The position numbers were made by a program, and so were the translations under genes. Of a DNA stretch of 64,000 nt, positions 1-10,425 are shown in pieces. Every line of letters begins with the position of its first letter. The first letter of the stretch is position 1. The stretch comes from Adiantum capillus-veneris (Eukaryota; Streptophyta; Polypodiopsida; Polypodiales; Pteridaceae). The stretch spans positions 74,754,676 through 74,818,675 of the forward strand of contig CM043969.1 in NCBI GenBank assembly GCA_014529385.2, read 5' to 3'. The notes under the pieces were generated by a model, which ran no database searches, was not told where the DNA came from, and was given only the letters and a program-made list of their open reading frames with translations.

Positions 1-2149
1 TCCATGATTATTTTATCATGTTTAACACATTGATTTATGCACAGGATGTGTTTATGATCATGTGCGTGTATAAAAAGCGTTTTTTGCTTCACGTCATAGA
101 GGCGTTAGGAACACTATTTTGGTCATAACTCACAAACCGTTATGATCAGTTCGAACCCTTAATACCAAAGATAAAACATATTATTTAGAACATTTTCTCT
201 CTTTAGTGTCATGTGAAAATCACGCACGAGCTAAGAGATATGGTCAAAAAAACAGCTTACTGCCCACTTCACAGTCAAAAATTTTACTCCAGGCTCCTTG
301 GAGAACCACTATATAGATTCATATGATGGGGAAACCCAATTAACCAATTCAAAAGCTTGATGATAAATGTATTTAGGTCTTCGTTATCACCTCGACCGAA
401 TATGCAAGTTATTAATCATTCCATAACCGGTTTTACCTACACGTGTAGGGGTGCTACCAAGGGGGAGTACCATATGACATCGTGAGTTAATGGAGCTAAT
501 TATGTATGATTTATGGTCTATTTTGGTGATATAATTTCAATTATTAGATGCTCAAAAACTTATGTGAGGATAAATGGCTAGACAACCCGAACCGCATAGG
601 CAGATATGATTAAAGTGTCTTTCTTTTTGGGTTACTGTTTGTTGTTTGAGTATCATATGGGGAAAGTGATGTGATATAGTGCTAGTCTATATTATGGATC
701 TGAGCTAGATGCATTGGTTTGAGGTCAAATACTTTTATTTGCATGTTATGCATGCTCCCAAAAATGTCAAAAAGTTATTTTTTGCATGTGTGAAGTTATG
801 GTTTACGGTTGACCTAAAGGTTGGAGCTGTTTTGCATCAGGAGATTGGAATGTTATCATATGATGTATGGAACTTTATGGATTGATGTGGATGCCTCATG
901 TGCATGGTTATGATTGCTTTCCACTTTTCTAGGTCAAAACTAGCTCTATGTGCTAAAGAGGTGAACTACAGATGTGAAACATCAACATTGCATGGTTGGA
1001 TGTTGTCAAATTTGGAATTTTATATCATGTTTAGTTGATGGTTGGATTCCTTTTATGCATGAAAAACTCATGTCTTAAGAGTCATATGTGTGTGGACTCC
1101 AATTGACTGTAGGGGATATGTCAAACTCCAAGTGTGGCAGTTGGTTTATTGTGAATATGATCTGTAGTTAAGGGCTGAGATTCTCTCCTCGATTATGGTT
1201 GTGATTTTATTGAGGAAGCTTCTGTGGCTCTTGGTTTCTTTTTCCTGGATATGGTTATGATGTCAAAATGCTACCAAAATTTTTAAGGCCATGTTATGTT
1301 CTAAAGTGGTTATGCAAGATTGGTTGTGCCTACCCGAGTTGGATGCAGTGCTCACCCATGTGATGTGATCCGATTATGGTTTATGGTTTTGTGATTAGAT
1401 TATGAAGTGATCTGGATGGTTTATGGTATACATGTAAGGGTAGAGACCATGTACAGTCTAACTGCTTGGAAGAGATTGTTTGTGCATATGGAAAGTGCTA
1501 TTGTGATTGGATTCATGTATTATGTTTCTCATGGTAGCGTTTTTACAAGACTAGGATCACCTACATTGCTTAGCCTTAGAATAAAGAGTCGTTGACCTGG
1601 GGCTTTGTTGGATCGAGGGTGTTGCCTAGGTCTTCTTTTTTTTGTTAGGCTCATCTACATGGTTAGTGCGTCGGGGATTGAATGACCTACATGACTAACA
1701 CGTTGGATATTTTTCCTTGCCTTTGCCTAAACACCCAGTGTTGGGCATCAAAGAGGTGTGGCGCCTAAACTGGTATGGTTGGTGTTGATACTCTACCACC
1801 TACTAGTACTTGGGATCCTTTCAGAGCTCGAGTTCATGGAGGGAGGCAAAGCGGCCTCAGCTTATGTTTGGCTCAGGTAGGTTGGAGGTGTTCTGGATCG
1901 CTCTCGGCAAAGTGAAATTCTCTTTGGCCATAGTAGAGAAAAAAGAGGATGGGTGGACCAGTCGATCCCTACATAGGGTCCAATGCTCTGCTAATTATTT
2001 TGTCATAAACTTTTTGATGTTATGGTATACCTAGATTTTGTCATTGCATTAATACAGGGTTGCCTGTTTCATTTCGATGGGACATTTAAATATTCTTTGT
2101 TGTCATTCTCTCACGTCTCTAAGCACTCTATTTCATCCTCCACTATATT
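1..2149. other. No recognisable gene; possible upstream part of an LTR-like unit
   Basis: I recognise no coding similarity in either strand. Short open frames at 1407-1595, 1810-2034 and 2022-2204 look random and have no motif. The stretch runs directly into the LTR-like arm ending at 2436. It could therefore be the U3 part of that unit, but no second copy exists in the window to prove it. Confidence 0.4.
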
Positions 2150-2436
2150 CTCTCTCTCTTTCTCTTCCTACAATGTGGTGTATACATATATTCACCCTCC
2201 ATAATTTTTTTTTTAAAAGTACGCTTTCATTCATAACACCGATTCAGGGGTAGCATTAGTCGCTAGGTGCCTCTGTATGCAGTCCACCGATTTATGGCCT
2301 AAACTCCATGCTTGGTCGGGTGTTGGGAGCCCCTCCCCTATGCAAACGCTTTTGCAAGTCTGATTTATATTGAAAATTGTATAAAAGTGTAAATTGTATA
2401 TTTTGTGCACAGACCCCCGGGGAGGGGTATCTCTCA
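2150..2436 (+). repeat. Left arm of an inverted LTR-like repeat pair
   Basis: This arm is the diverged reverse complement of 4532-4815. Shared blocks include a CT-rich run, TGTGGTGTATACATA, TTCACCCTCCA, GCTTTCATTCAT, CGCTAGGTGCCTCT and GAGGGGTATCTCTCA. It ends in CA. The segment TGGTATTTGAGCC follows at 2439-2451 and differs from the usual plant initiator-Met-tRNA primer site TGGTATCAGAGC at two positions. That is the layout expected at the 3' edge of a 5' LTR. The opposite orientation of the two arms is not that of a normal LTR pair, so at least one probably belongs to a separate insertion. Confidence 0.65.
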
Positions 2437-2438
2437 CT

Positions 2439-2451
2439 TGGTATTTGAGCC
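2439..2451 (+). promoter_or_regulatory. Primer-binding-site-like sequence
   Basis: TGGTATTTGAGCC begins two bases after the CA end of the LTR-like arm. It matches the Met-tRNA type primer site used by many plant LTR retrotransposons in 10 of 12 positions. It would prime minus-strand DNA synthesis of a plus-strand element running toward the ORFs at 2.7-4.1 kb. Confidence 0.5.
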
Positions 2452-2701
2452 TATGCTTAAGGTTATGGTGATAGCCTAAAGCTTGATAATAGTCAGGTTA
2501 GTTAGTTATGCGTCATGCATGCATTCATGCATGTTATTTGGAAAAGGATATTGTACTCATGATGCATCTATAAGTGGTGGCATTGGTTGGTGGTACTTGT
2601 TTAACTTGTCTTCTTGAATAGAAGTATTTGGTTTGAGTTGTGGTAAAGTGGTTGAAGTGTTCAACAACGGCATTGTAATTTCTTTAAATGTTTATTTTGT
2701 A

Positions 2702-3113
2702 GTAGCAAATGGCTCCCAGAGCAATGTCTGAATTCTTTAGCCAAGGGAATGAGGTTTTGGCCATAGTGTTCAACAATATGGAGACATGGTTGTCAAGGGA
2801 TGAAAGGGAACTCTTTTACTTAGAAATTGGGACCAAAGACTTTGGTATGCCAGGAAGCACAACTTGTTGGATGAGTGTTGACCCTAGTTACCTTATTCGT
2901 CACCAAAAACCCTTCCGTCAATTCTTTATCCACATTGACGACAATCCAACAGATTGGTTTGCCAACCTCAAGCTACTTCAACTCAGAATATGGTTAGTCC
3001 TAGAAGACATGTTCTACTACTTGGAAATGCTCTCCCAAATGTTAAGGATTGCCGAAGTTTCTAAGAAGTTTGAAGCTCTTGCAGCTGTCATAGGGAAAGA
3101 AACTAGAAGATAA
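2702..3113 (+). CDS. Unidentified 134-aa ORF, possible exon or gag-position remnant
   Basis: The frame opens at ATG 2709, just after a pyrimidine-rich stretch ending TTTTGTAG that resembles a splice acceptor. It is the longest uninterrupted frame in the first 11 kb. The product would be soluble, mixed-charge and mostly helical. Residues such as the WLSRDERELF and IDDNPTDWF segments look like genuine protein rather than noise. I recognise no family. It lies about 270 bp after an LTR-like end and primer site, the usual place for gag, so a divergent gag is one reading and a captured host gene another. It is followed in 200 bp by a second broken frame on the same strand. Confidence 0.4.
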
Positions 3114-3312
3114 CTATACACCACTTTGTCGTGTGGGAGGTCTAAGAGAATACCCTATCATGAGATTTAAAAGAATATTTAGAGAATTAGCTTTGAGACA
3201 TCCGTAACATTGTAATGAAATCATAAAATCAATTTTTTATGGAGTAAAAGAGACAGACTCAGTTTTGGTTCACATGTGTACTAAGTTTTCTCTCTTCTTG
3301 TCTTGTGTTTAG

Positions 3313-4131
3313 ATGGATCTTCTTAATCGTCTAGATGAACTCTCGAGTGATTTTGCAGAAAAGATCTTTTTCAATAATGTGGTTAGATTCAATTTCCATT
3401 GGGGAATTGAAGTGGTTCGAGCTACAAAGGGGACTAGAGACTACCTTGTTCCAAACACTTTCGTAGCGTGGGAGTTATATGTTGAAGCCCAACCTGAACA
3501 TCGAACACAAGTTCCTGATACATTTATGACCAATCCATAACTTTGGGTCAAGGAAAAGATCCAAGAAGGCAACATTAAAGAACAACAATTTGTTATTTAC
3601 CTTAACATGTGTTCTCTTTTGGACATATCGAGTTGAGAGCTCATACTTAGTAAGAAGGCCCTCGAGCTAAACCAAAGATACGGCTTTTGTGAAAAGGTCA
3701 TAATCAGATTATGGAAGAAGTCAAATGGCGGCAACCAATTCTATTATGTACCCCAATGGTTTAGTAGAGTCTATGGGCCTATTCTCAAATACGATCCTCA
3801 CAATACCACCATTACCTTTGATGACTACGAGAAACCCAGGTGCATCAATGACTTTTGCCCAGGCACGACAAATAACAGTGAACTTGAGTAGATATTTCTA
3901 CAAAGATGATGTAAATGAATGGCATGCTCATGTAAACTGCTTTAATGGACTACCACCCATGGATGTATCATGAGGAGAGGAATGGTACAAAAAGGAAGAC
4001 GTGAATTTTAGTGCACAAGTTAAAGTTCTCAACTTTGAAACTTGATATGTGAACAAGTATAGGGGTAGAACGTTGGTTGTAGGAACCAAGAATTGGTTCA
4101 TCCAACCCTTTCGTATTTATGTATCTCCCTA
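3313..4131 (+). pseudogene. Unidentified broken gene downstream of the 134-aa ORF
   Basis: One frame runs from ATG 3313 to about 3894 with only two internal stops (3538 TAA, 3634 TGA). It then continues in another frame from about 3850 to 4131 with stops at 3971 and near 4042. Coherent segments include RDYLVPNTFVAWELYVEAQ, QFYYVPQWFSRVYGPILKYD and TKNWFIQPFRIYVSP. This points to a former protein of about 270 residues. The start is preceded by a pyrimidine tract ending GTGTTTAG, an acceptor-like sequence. I do not recognise the family. It shares strand and spacing with the ORF at 2709 and may be the next exon or the same reading unit. Confidence 0.45.
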
Positions 4132-4531
4132 AAGAAACTATGTATCTTTTTGGTTTTCTACGGTTATGAAAATTTGATTTTGATATGACACATACTATTT
4201 TGAGGTTATAATATTTGAGTTTGAATATTAGCTTTCAGATAGAACAAGGAATGAAAACACTTCACCTCTCTATTGTAAGATGCATTGGCTTTACCATTGA
4301 GGTTCCCTGGATCACAATCTTTCCATACTACAATGGTGGCACCTTGGGAGATATGATGTGGTGACTGCCATTTTCCCACGGAGCATTGAGACACTCCATG
4401 CATAGGCTACAATATGGCTCGAGGACTCTGCCACCATCAAATCAACACTTACCAGAGATAGAGACTACACGGATTGAAGTAGTCATTGAGTAGATGCCAA
4501 CAATCTTACATGCTTTAATTGATGGTTTTAC

Positions 4532-4809
4532 TGAGAGATACCCCTCCCTAGGGGGGGTCTATGCACAAAATATACAATTTACACCTTTACATATATATTT
4601 TTCAATATATATGTATCAGGGTTGCGAAAGCGTTTGCATAGAGGAGGAGTTCACAGCACGTGACCAAACATGGAGTTTAGGCCATGAGCAGGACTGCATC
4701 CAGAGGCACCTAGCGGCTAGTGCTACCCTTGAATGTGTGTGATGAATGAAAGCATACTCAAGAATAAAATAACATTCTGGAGGGTGAATACATGTGTACA
4801 CCGCATTGC

Positions 4810-4815
<6 letters not shown>
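4532..4815 (-). repeat. Right arm of the inverted LTR-like repeat pair
   Basis: Reverse-complement counterpart of 2150-2436. The inner end starts TGAGAG, so the minus-strand unit ends CTCTCA like the left arm. No primer-site-like sequence follows it on the minus strand. Similarity stops near the (GA)n tract at 4814, so this is either a truncated solo LTR or an arm of a larger inverted structure. Confidence 0.6.
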
Positions 4816-4876
<61 letters not shown>

Positions 4877-4883
4877 GATGATG
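4814..4883. repeat. (GA)n microsatellite with short (GAT)n tail
   Basis: About 29 uninterrupted AG units run to position 4872 and are followed by four GAT/ATG triplets. It lies at the edge of the right LTR-like arm, where the left arm carries a shorter CT-rich tract. The expansion may therefore have started from the element itself. Confidence 0.95.
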
Positions 4884-5247
4884 GCTATGGAGTTTAGAGA
4901 TTCTCACTGTGATTTAGAATTGATTAGGGACTGTCAAATGACTTCTTGCTTTGTTGTAAGAGAGTAGTGAAGAGAGCTACGTAGAGGTGTACACCACAAG
5001 AGCTTTTGGAGAGTGTGTACGTGTCGTGAAACGAGAGAGGAGATAGTAAGCAAGTAGAGAGAGAATATCCTTCTTCTTCTTCTCGTAAATGAGAGAGAAG
5101 AGCTTATGGAGATGGTGATGAAGAGCTTACACCACTTCGTATAATAGGTAAGTATTGCCTTGCAGTAGTACACAACAAACACCACTAAAAACTGGGCACT
5201 GCAGGTGAATTTATGGCACAGGACAAAGCTGGAGTGAGTCCCAAGCC

Positions 5248-5267
5248 AAAAACTAGCGCTAGTTTTT
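5248..5267. repeat. Perfect 20-bp palindrome
   Basis: Ten bases AAAAACTAGC followed at once by their exact reverse complement. It sits in non-coding sequence next to a short repeat of TTTTTGGCTTGG-type sequence. No role is assigned. Confidence 0.9.
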
Positions 5268-5399
5268 AGCTGCAAGCTTTTGGGCACTTTGCTAAAAACA
5301 TAGCTTGGTTTTTGGTGGTCAACTCTCCCACTTACCATCCAATTTTTACAGTAAAATTGATCGAGTGAACAGTATCCGGCCAACTAATGATATCTTGGC

Positions 5400-6014
5400 T
5401 AGACTATGCCGCACCCTGATGTCCCGACATAATTATGACTTTTTCGCACTACCTTGACTTATTTACGGTACTGCTTTTTATAAAAATAACTCTCCTAAAA
5501 AATTTGTTTAGTCTCGTTTTTTCTCTTGGGTTGCCATTTTTAAATTCGACAGAGACTAAATTTAATATTTTTAGGTCATCCTAAAAAGCACATTGCTTTT
5601 CAAAAACATCAAAAAGCATGAAAAGCTAAAAGTAGCGTAAAAAGTTTTTTAAAAAAACAAAATTTTCTAAAATTGAGCCACAGGCTTCCCTTGTCCACTG
5701 GAATAAGAAAGCGGATTGGTTTTTCACTTGAAAGCATTAAAAATCATGAAAAGCAAAAAATAGAGTGAAAAGCACTTGAAAAGAAGATTTTTACAAAATT
5801 GAACCATAGCTTCTCCGAAACACGTAGATTAAGGATCCTCAAAACTGAAACAAATGTTTGTCTGACCTATTGGAACATGAAAACGGCTTTGCTTTTTATT
5901 TTAGAACCTTTCAATAAATGTCAATCAAGCATCGTAAATCAAAATTTAACAAAACGGACATTAGAATCTATTTTTCTTATTTTAAAAAAAGACCCAAGTT
6001 TTGGGGATCTTACA
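5400..6014 (-). repeat. Probable 3' LTR of minus-strand chromovirus
   Basis: Directly downstream (minus strand) of a purine tract AAGTGTGGAGGA that follows a chromodomain-type integrase end. The LTR would begin TGTAAGATCCCC at 6014 and run to lower coordinates. Inside it are two diverged units of about 120 bp (about 5588-5700 and 5712-5820), each with TCATGAAAAGC and ending AAAATTGARCCA. The far end is not defined. Confidence 0.55.
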
Positions 6015-6023
6015 TCCTCCACA

Positions 6024-7085
6024 CTTGAAAAATTTGAGGTGTCCTCACCTCGATATGAAATCTCGATAGTTTAGTCTCATTACATCATCACGTTCTCAAG
6101 TGGCATCTTCCTCTAGATATGTTGACCATTTAACAAGGTGTTCAATAATGGTTGGATTACGCAGAGGCTTAGTTCTACTTTGAAGTATCACTTTGAGATA
6201 TACTTCAAAAGTTCCATCGGTAGAGGTAGATAATAGAGAATCATCAAGAATGTGTTGTGGATCAGGTACATACTTCTTGAATAAGCTGACGTGAAAAACA
6301 TCATATACTTTTATGTGTGGTGGTGACAAGAGTCTGTAAGCTTCATCATTGATTCTCTCTATGATTACAAAGGGTCCACAATATCTGGCACTGAGCTTCT
6401 TATATTTACCCATTAATAAAGAACTACGTTTGGGTTTCACTCTCAAAAATATCATATCGCCCTCTTCAAAAAGTCTAATAAATTGTTTAGGATCAGCATA
6501 ACTCTTCTATCTATCTTGAGCAGTCTTAATATCCTGCCGTATAAGATCGGTTTGTAGTTGCATTTCATCCAACATTTCTTTGGATGTTTGAGCTTGTATG
6601 AGAGGTTTTATCCATTTGAGTGGAGTAAGACACCCTTATCCATACAATGCTTGAAAAAGAGACATTCCAAGCGAGTGTTGGAATGAGGAATTATACGCAA
6701 ATTCAACCAAATACAAATATCTAGTCCATTTAGATACCCTTCTCATGCATACAATAAGCTCTTAACATATCTTCAATGATTTGATTGGGTCCTTTCTATC
6801 TGCCCGTCAGTTTGAGGGTGATAAGTAGTACTAAAGGCCAACTAGGTTCATGTAGCTGAGAATGAGGATTTTCCAAAATTTTGAGGTGAACTTCAGGTCG
6901 CAATAAAAAATTATCCCTCGAGGTAAACCATGATACATGAAGACACCTTTCGTGAATACTTGAGCTATATCCTTAGTTGTAAACGTTGTCTTGAATGAAA
7001 ATAAATGGGTCATTTTTGTAAGCATATCAACAAAATCATATTTGCATAGCAATTCTATCCATCTTTGTTGCCGTATATTAAGGTC
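6024..7085 (-). pseudogene. Chromovirus (Ty3/gypsy) pol remnant: RNase H edge, integrase, chromodomain
   Basis: Minus-strand reading starts near 7083 with an RNase H end (DLNIRQQRWIELL). It jumps at about 7030 into the integrase core (VDMLTKMTHLFSFKTTFTT, then a stretch ending KFTSKFWK). It continues through a decayed middle and ends with the integrase C-terminal domain (KPKRSSLLMGKYKKL, YDVFHVSLFKKYVPD). The chromodomain follows (IIEHLVKWSTYLEEDAT, about 6096-6190). The integrase zinc finger and the linker after RNase H are missing. The second catalytic Asp region has decayed to FYCDLKFTSKF. Several frameshifts lie between 6455 and 6831. The family inserts DNA copies using the chromodomain for chromatin targeting. 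This copy cannot be functional. Confidence 0.85.
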
Positions 7086-7088
7086 AGG

Positions 7089-7427
7089 TGTGAGATCCCC
7101 AACCCACCAATACCAAAATCGGGATGGGACCCTTAGATCTCTAGGCCTAATAAAATATCAGAGTCTCTAAACAAGATAAATCCAGGGAATAGACCTTTAC
7201 CATTCACAATGGCTTGGGTCTATAGCCATAGAAGAAGACCTAATCCTGTCTCATAGCAAAAATAGAACAACATCTTAAAATTCTAAACTCTTTCTGCCCT
7301 ACAACTTCTACTATTTGGGCTAAGATATCCTCAACCAACACTTTTTTCCTCTAATAGATGTGAGGGCACAGCTGTTGCTGGTGGACTCCTCTTCCAAGTG
7401 AAGAAGTTTTCTAAACGTTTTTAACAC
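7089..7427 (+). repeat. LTR-like sequence start abutting pol remnant
   Basis: Begins TGTGAGATCCCCAA, close to the LTR start TGTAAGATCCCCAA inferred at 6014 but on the opposite strand. The homology of the pol remnant stops exactly here, so this looks like a separate LTR inserted or joined at that point. No coding capacity seen. Confidence 0.4.
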
Positions 7428-7645
7428 GTGGGGATGGATAGTTACCTAACTAATCAAGTCCACCCATCCATGATTGACAACCTTAGTCAATCCCCACTTA
7501 GCACCCCGCACTTACACATGATTCTTTTGTTTTCTAATTACTATCACATTGTTTTAACATTTAAAATAATGGTTTCTTTTAACTTTTCTTCACAGGGATT
7601 TTTATACTCAAGTATTAAATACAACATTGAAAAGAATTGTTTTAG
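7428..7645 (+). repeat. Dispersed repeat R1, copy 1
   Basis: Nearly identical over about 200 bp to 63799-64000, and distantly similar to about 58841-59060. Shared text includes CTAATCAAGTCCACCCATCC, CAATCCCCACTTAGCACC and ATGGTTTCTTTTAA. Each copy has a pyrimidine-rich stretch before a CAGG (TTTTCTTCACAGG), which resembles a splice acceptor. It lies next to chromovirus pol pieces both here and at 63.8 kb and is probably element leader or LTR sequence. Confidence 0.75.
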
Positions 7646-7670
7646 CAAACAAACATCTAATTAACTTTCT

Positions 7671-8115
7671 AACCAAAATATAATTATCACGGCTTACTTA
7701 TAATGTATAATAACTATGATAAATAACGCATAATTATCTAACTTGATTAACCAATTTCTCTCTTTTGCTTTTAGCTAAAACTATTTTGTTTTGGCTTAAT
7801 TATATAGATAGATTAACTTTTTGACGATAAGCTAATTATTACAGCTTAATTATAATTTATACTAACTTTGATCAATAGCATATAATTATCTAACTTGATT
7901 AGCTAATTTCCCCCTTTTATTTTCATTTAAAATCAATTTCTCTTGGCTTAATTAAATAACTCAATTAACTTTTTGACCATAATCTAATCATCACCGCTTA
8001 CTTATGATGTATACTAGCTATGATAAATAGCACATAATTATCTACATTGATTAGCTAATTTTTTCTTTTAATTTGTGACTAAAAATATCTCATTTTTATT
8101 AAATAGATACTTGTA
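7671..8115 (+). repeat. AT-rich tandem repeat, about 152-bp unit, three copies
   Basis: Units start at 7671, 7824 and 7976. Each follows a TTAACTTT-type run, and the order inside is a CGCTTACTTAT-like block, an ATAATTATCTA block with TTGATTA, a pyrimidine stretch and a GGCTTAATTA block. The third unit is shorter and more diverged. Non-coding. Confidence 0.8.
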
Positions 8116-8507
8116 CTAAATTTTTGTTACTGAGGTAATTTTTTCATGTTTCTAATAGTATTTCCTAATAATTGTGATAATTAACTTAAGAATATTTGAG
8201 TTAATTAAGTAGTTTTTTTAGTTTTTATTTTAGAACGGGTAATTTTTATCTAATTAATTACAAAAAACAATCAAAAAATTATGATATAATTCTACTAGCT
8301 TTGTAACAGCCTAAGCAAGCTTTGATAATTATCTTGTACTAATCTAAGCTTAATTAGTATAATTATCCTTAATTTAAGATAAAAAGATTAATTTCAATCC
8401 CAATATGGTTTAATAATTAATTAGATTAATATCCCTAATCTTTATTTAAGTAATCAATAGAATATTAAGAATAAATAGAGTAATTGACTTGTTAGCAGCT
8501 TCTTTCA
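8116..8507. other. AT-rich spacer, no gene seen
   Basis: Mostly A and T with many TAATTA words and no open frame of note. At its right end GACTTGTTAGCAGCTTCTT is an imperfect duplicate of the first bases of the adjoining OTA leader, so the boundary near 8508 may be a small local duplication. Confidence 0.6.
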
Positions 8508-8893
8508 TTGTCGGATTGACTTGTTATCAGCTTCTTCCACTTGATGCGATTGCAACTCCTGTCAAGCTTTCAATATCTTGTCTGCAACCTGATTCGTGTA
8601 TCAGTTTTGATCAAGTTAGGTACTCAAATTTTCACAAGGACTGTACAATTTTTTTTCTAACTATTACGACTGGTCTATGTGTTTTACTTTAATTTAAGCT
8701 CGGTGAGTCAGCAATTGAGACTTTCAGACTCTACTTTTGCAAAAAGACAAAGCCCAATCTCCAACCTAAAAAGTGAGTGAACATGTACTAATTTGGATCC
8801 AATTGAACCCAAAATTGCCTGGTGGCCTTGTATTATGTTGGTATAACATTGTACACGCTCAAAAGTCAAAAAGTCTGTATGTGTGTAGCAGTA

Positions 8894-8915
8894 GTAAATA
8901 ATCACGATTATTTAC
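8894..8915. promoter_or_regulatory. Leader palindrome 1
   Basis: Arm GTAAATAATC, two central bases, then its exact reverse complement. First clear member of the periodic dyad series. Confidence 0.8.
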
Positions 8916-9176
8916 TTTTCTCAGTTTTTTACACCTTTTGGCTTGGTTTACCAAGTATGCAACTTGTTAAGGTCTCAGAACAAGTTTCACTAAGTTTGGA
9001 CAAAATCTGTTTCAGTTATCAACTGTTTCATGTCCGCAAATTCAGTTTTCAAGAATCTGGCTTAAGTCTCACTTTTGTGATCCAAATTTCACCAAAATTG
9101 ATTTGTGCGGTCTACTTGATATGCTTGACCTTGTGGTATACTCAAATGTGTAAAAATATCCAATTTTGTAGCAAAT

Positions 9177-9198
9177 GTAAATAATCGCGATTATTTAC
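9177..9198. promoter_or_regulatory. Leader palindrome 2 (perfect 22 bp)
   Basis: Same 10-base arm GTAAATAATC with centre GC, making a perfect dyad over all 22 bases. It lies 283 bp after the first. Confidence 0.85.
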
Positions 9199-9469
9199 TC
9201 TTGTTTTTTTTTTGCAAGTTTTTGTCATAGTCTTGACACAGATCTGTTAAGCAGCTTAACTTAAGCTCCTTGGACAAATTTCACCAAGTTTGGATAATTC
9301 CTATTCAAATGGTCAATAGTTTTGTGTTTGTAGACCGACTTTGCAAATTTAGCCACAATTTTCATTTCAACGTTCCAAGTCTTACCAAATTTGGTTTGTG
9401 GGTTTATTATAATATGCTAAAACTAATGGTATGCTGGGTTGGTCAAAAAAGTTGAAAAATAGGACAAAA

Positions 9470-9491
9470 GTAAATAATTGTGATTATTTAC
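9470..9491. promoter_or_regulatory. Leader palindrome 3
   Basis: Same dyad with one mismatch in the left arm. It lies 293 bp after the second. The equivalent site in the other leader copy (21976) has perfect arms. Confidence 0.8.
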
Positions 9492-9755
9492 TTCTGGTAA
9501 ATTTTTTGCATATTTTTTATTAGATGAGCATGTACACTTGTTTATCACATCAATATAAACCTATGAGTCAAGTTTCACTTTGTTTGAACAAAAGTTTTCC
9601 AATTTACACTTGAGTTCTCAAAAGTCAGTACAAATTTCAGTTTCTGCCAAGCTTTTGGTCAATTTGGTGATCCAAATTCTATGGGCCTTTACAAAAGATG
9701 TTTGTACACATGTATAGAGTCTCTGGTATCAACCTTGGTTACTTTTGAGCTGAAA

Positions 9756-9777
9756 GTAAATAATCAAGATTATTTAT
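9756..9777. promoter_or_regulatory. Leader palindrome 4
   Basis: Same dyad with the last base changed. It lies 286 bp after the third. A degenerate half-like copy follows at 9893-9913. Confidence 0.75.
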
Positions 9778-10404
9778 TTTAGGCCTAAAATGAGCACTTT
9801 TTTTAACTTTTTCATTGGACAGCATTTTCATGAGCTATTTTAAGCCTCCGAGTCAAGTCAAAACTTAATTTGGCTTAAAATGTCAAGAAAAAGTAAATAA
9901 TCTGAGTTTTTACAAACTCTTGAAATTTTTATCTCAATGCGTCCTTAAACTTACCCACTAGTTTATACAGCTTTTGAAGCATGCTCTCTAGCCGTAGACC
10001 TGAAATTCTGCAACTTCACATAAACGCTCACAATTGATTCTTTTGGAGAGAGCAATGTTCTGAAATCCACCTCGTATTCTACTTATCCTACTTCTAAATC
10101 CTACTGCAATGGGGTTGTGGAAAGTGTCCACAAACACTCATTTTCTTATTTTTTATGGTTTTGTGAGCCTTGATCTTAAGAGTTGTCTCATCCGTTAGTC
10201 ATTCTCAAAATCCTAAACTAATCCTATAATCCTAATAGGTACTTAGCAAGTACAATCCGCTTCCAAGCTACCTCTACAGTGCAAAAGACGACAATCTTAA
10301 GCTATGCGGTTTTAAAAAGAAGTTTTGACTCTAGGTGATTCTAAAGGAATATAAAGGATAACTTCACAAGATGCTCATGTTTTTCCCTAATTTAGGTCTC
10401 TTTG

Positions 10405-10425
10405 ATCCCTGGCAGTGGCGTCAAA
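10405..10425 (-). promoter_or_regulatory. Primer-binding site of OTA type
   Basis: On the minus strand TTTGACGCCACTGCCAGGGA follows directly on the LTR end CCCACA. It closely resembles the TTTGGCGCC...GCC.GGGGA primer site known from Athila/Tat-type plant gypsy elements. The same kind of site occurs at 31168-31187. Confidence 0.75.

Larger units (their letters stand above)
8508..10404 (-). repeat. OTA retrotransposon leader, second copy, with about 285-bp internal repeats
   Basis: The part 8508 to about 9600 is a direct repeat of 21033-22115. In the 21-kb copy it lies just before gag, so this is the untranslated leader between primer site and gag. Read on the plus strand it is made of diverged units of about 285 bp. 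Each starts with a palindromic GTAAATAATC dyad and carries further shared words such as AAGTTTCACTAAGTTTGGACAA and GTGGTATACTCAA. It continues up to the primer site at 10405-10425. No ORF of note, and no gag follows at its lower end. Confidence 0.8.

Noticed and set aside
1407..2204. Three short plus-strand frames
   Set aside because: No motif, unrelated to each other and typical of chance frames.
2231..4742. The matching frames at 2231-2437 (minus) and 4494-4742 (plus) as a protein family
   Set aside because: Their similarity is explained by the inverted LTR-like arms at the DNA level. No protein motif is present.
8894..9913. CRISPR-like reading of the regularly spaced palindromes
   Set aside because: Spacing near 285 bp, plant retrotransposon context and related spacers. 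These are tandem repeat units.
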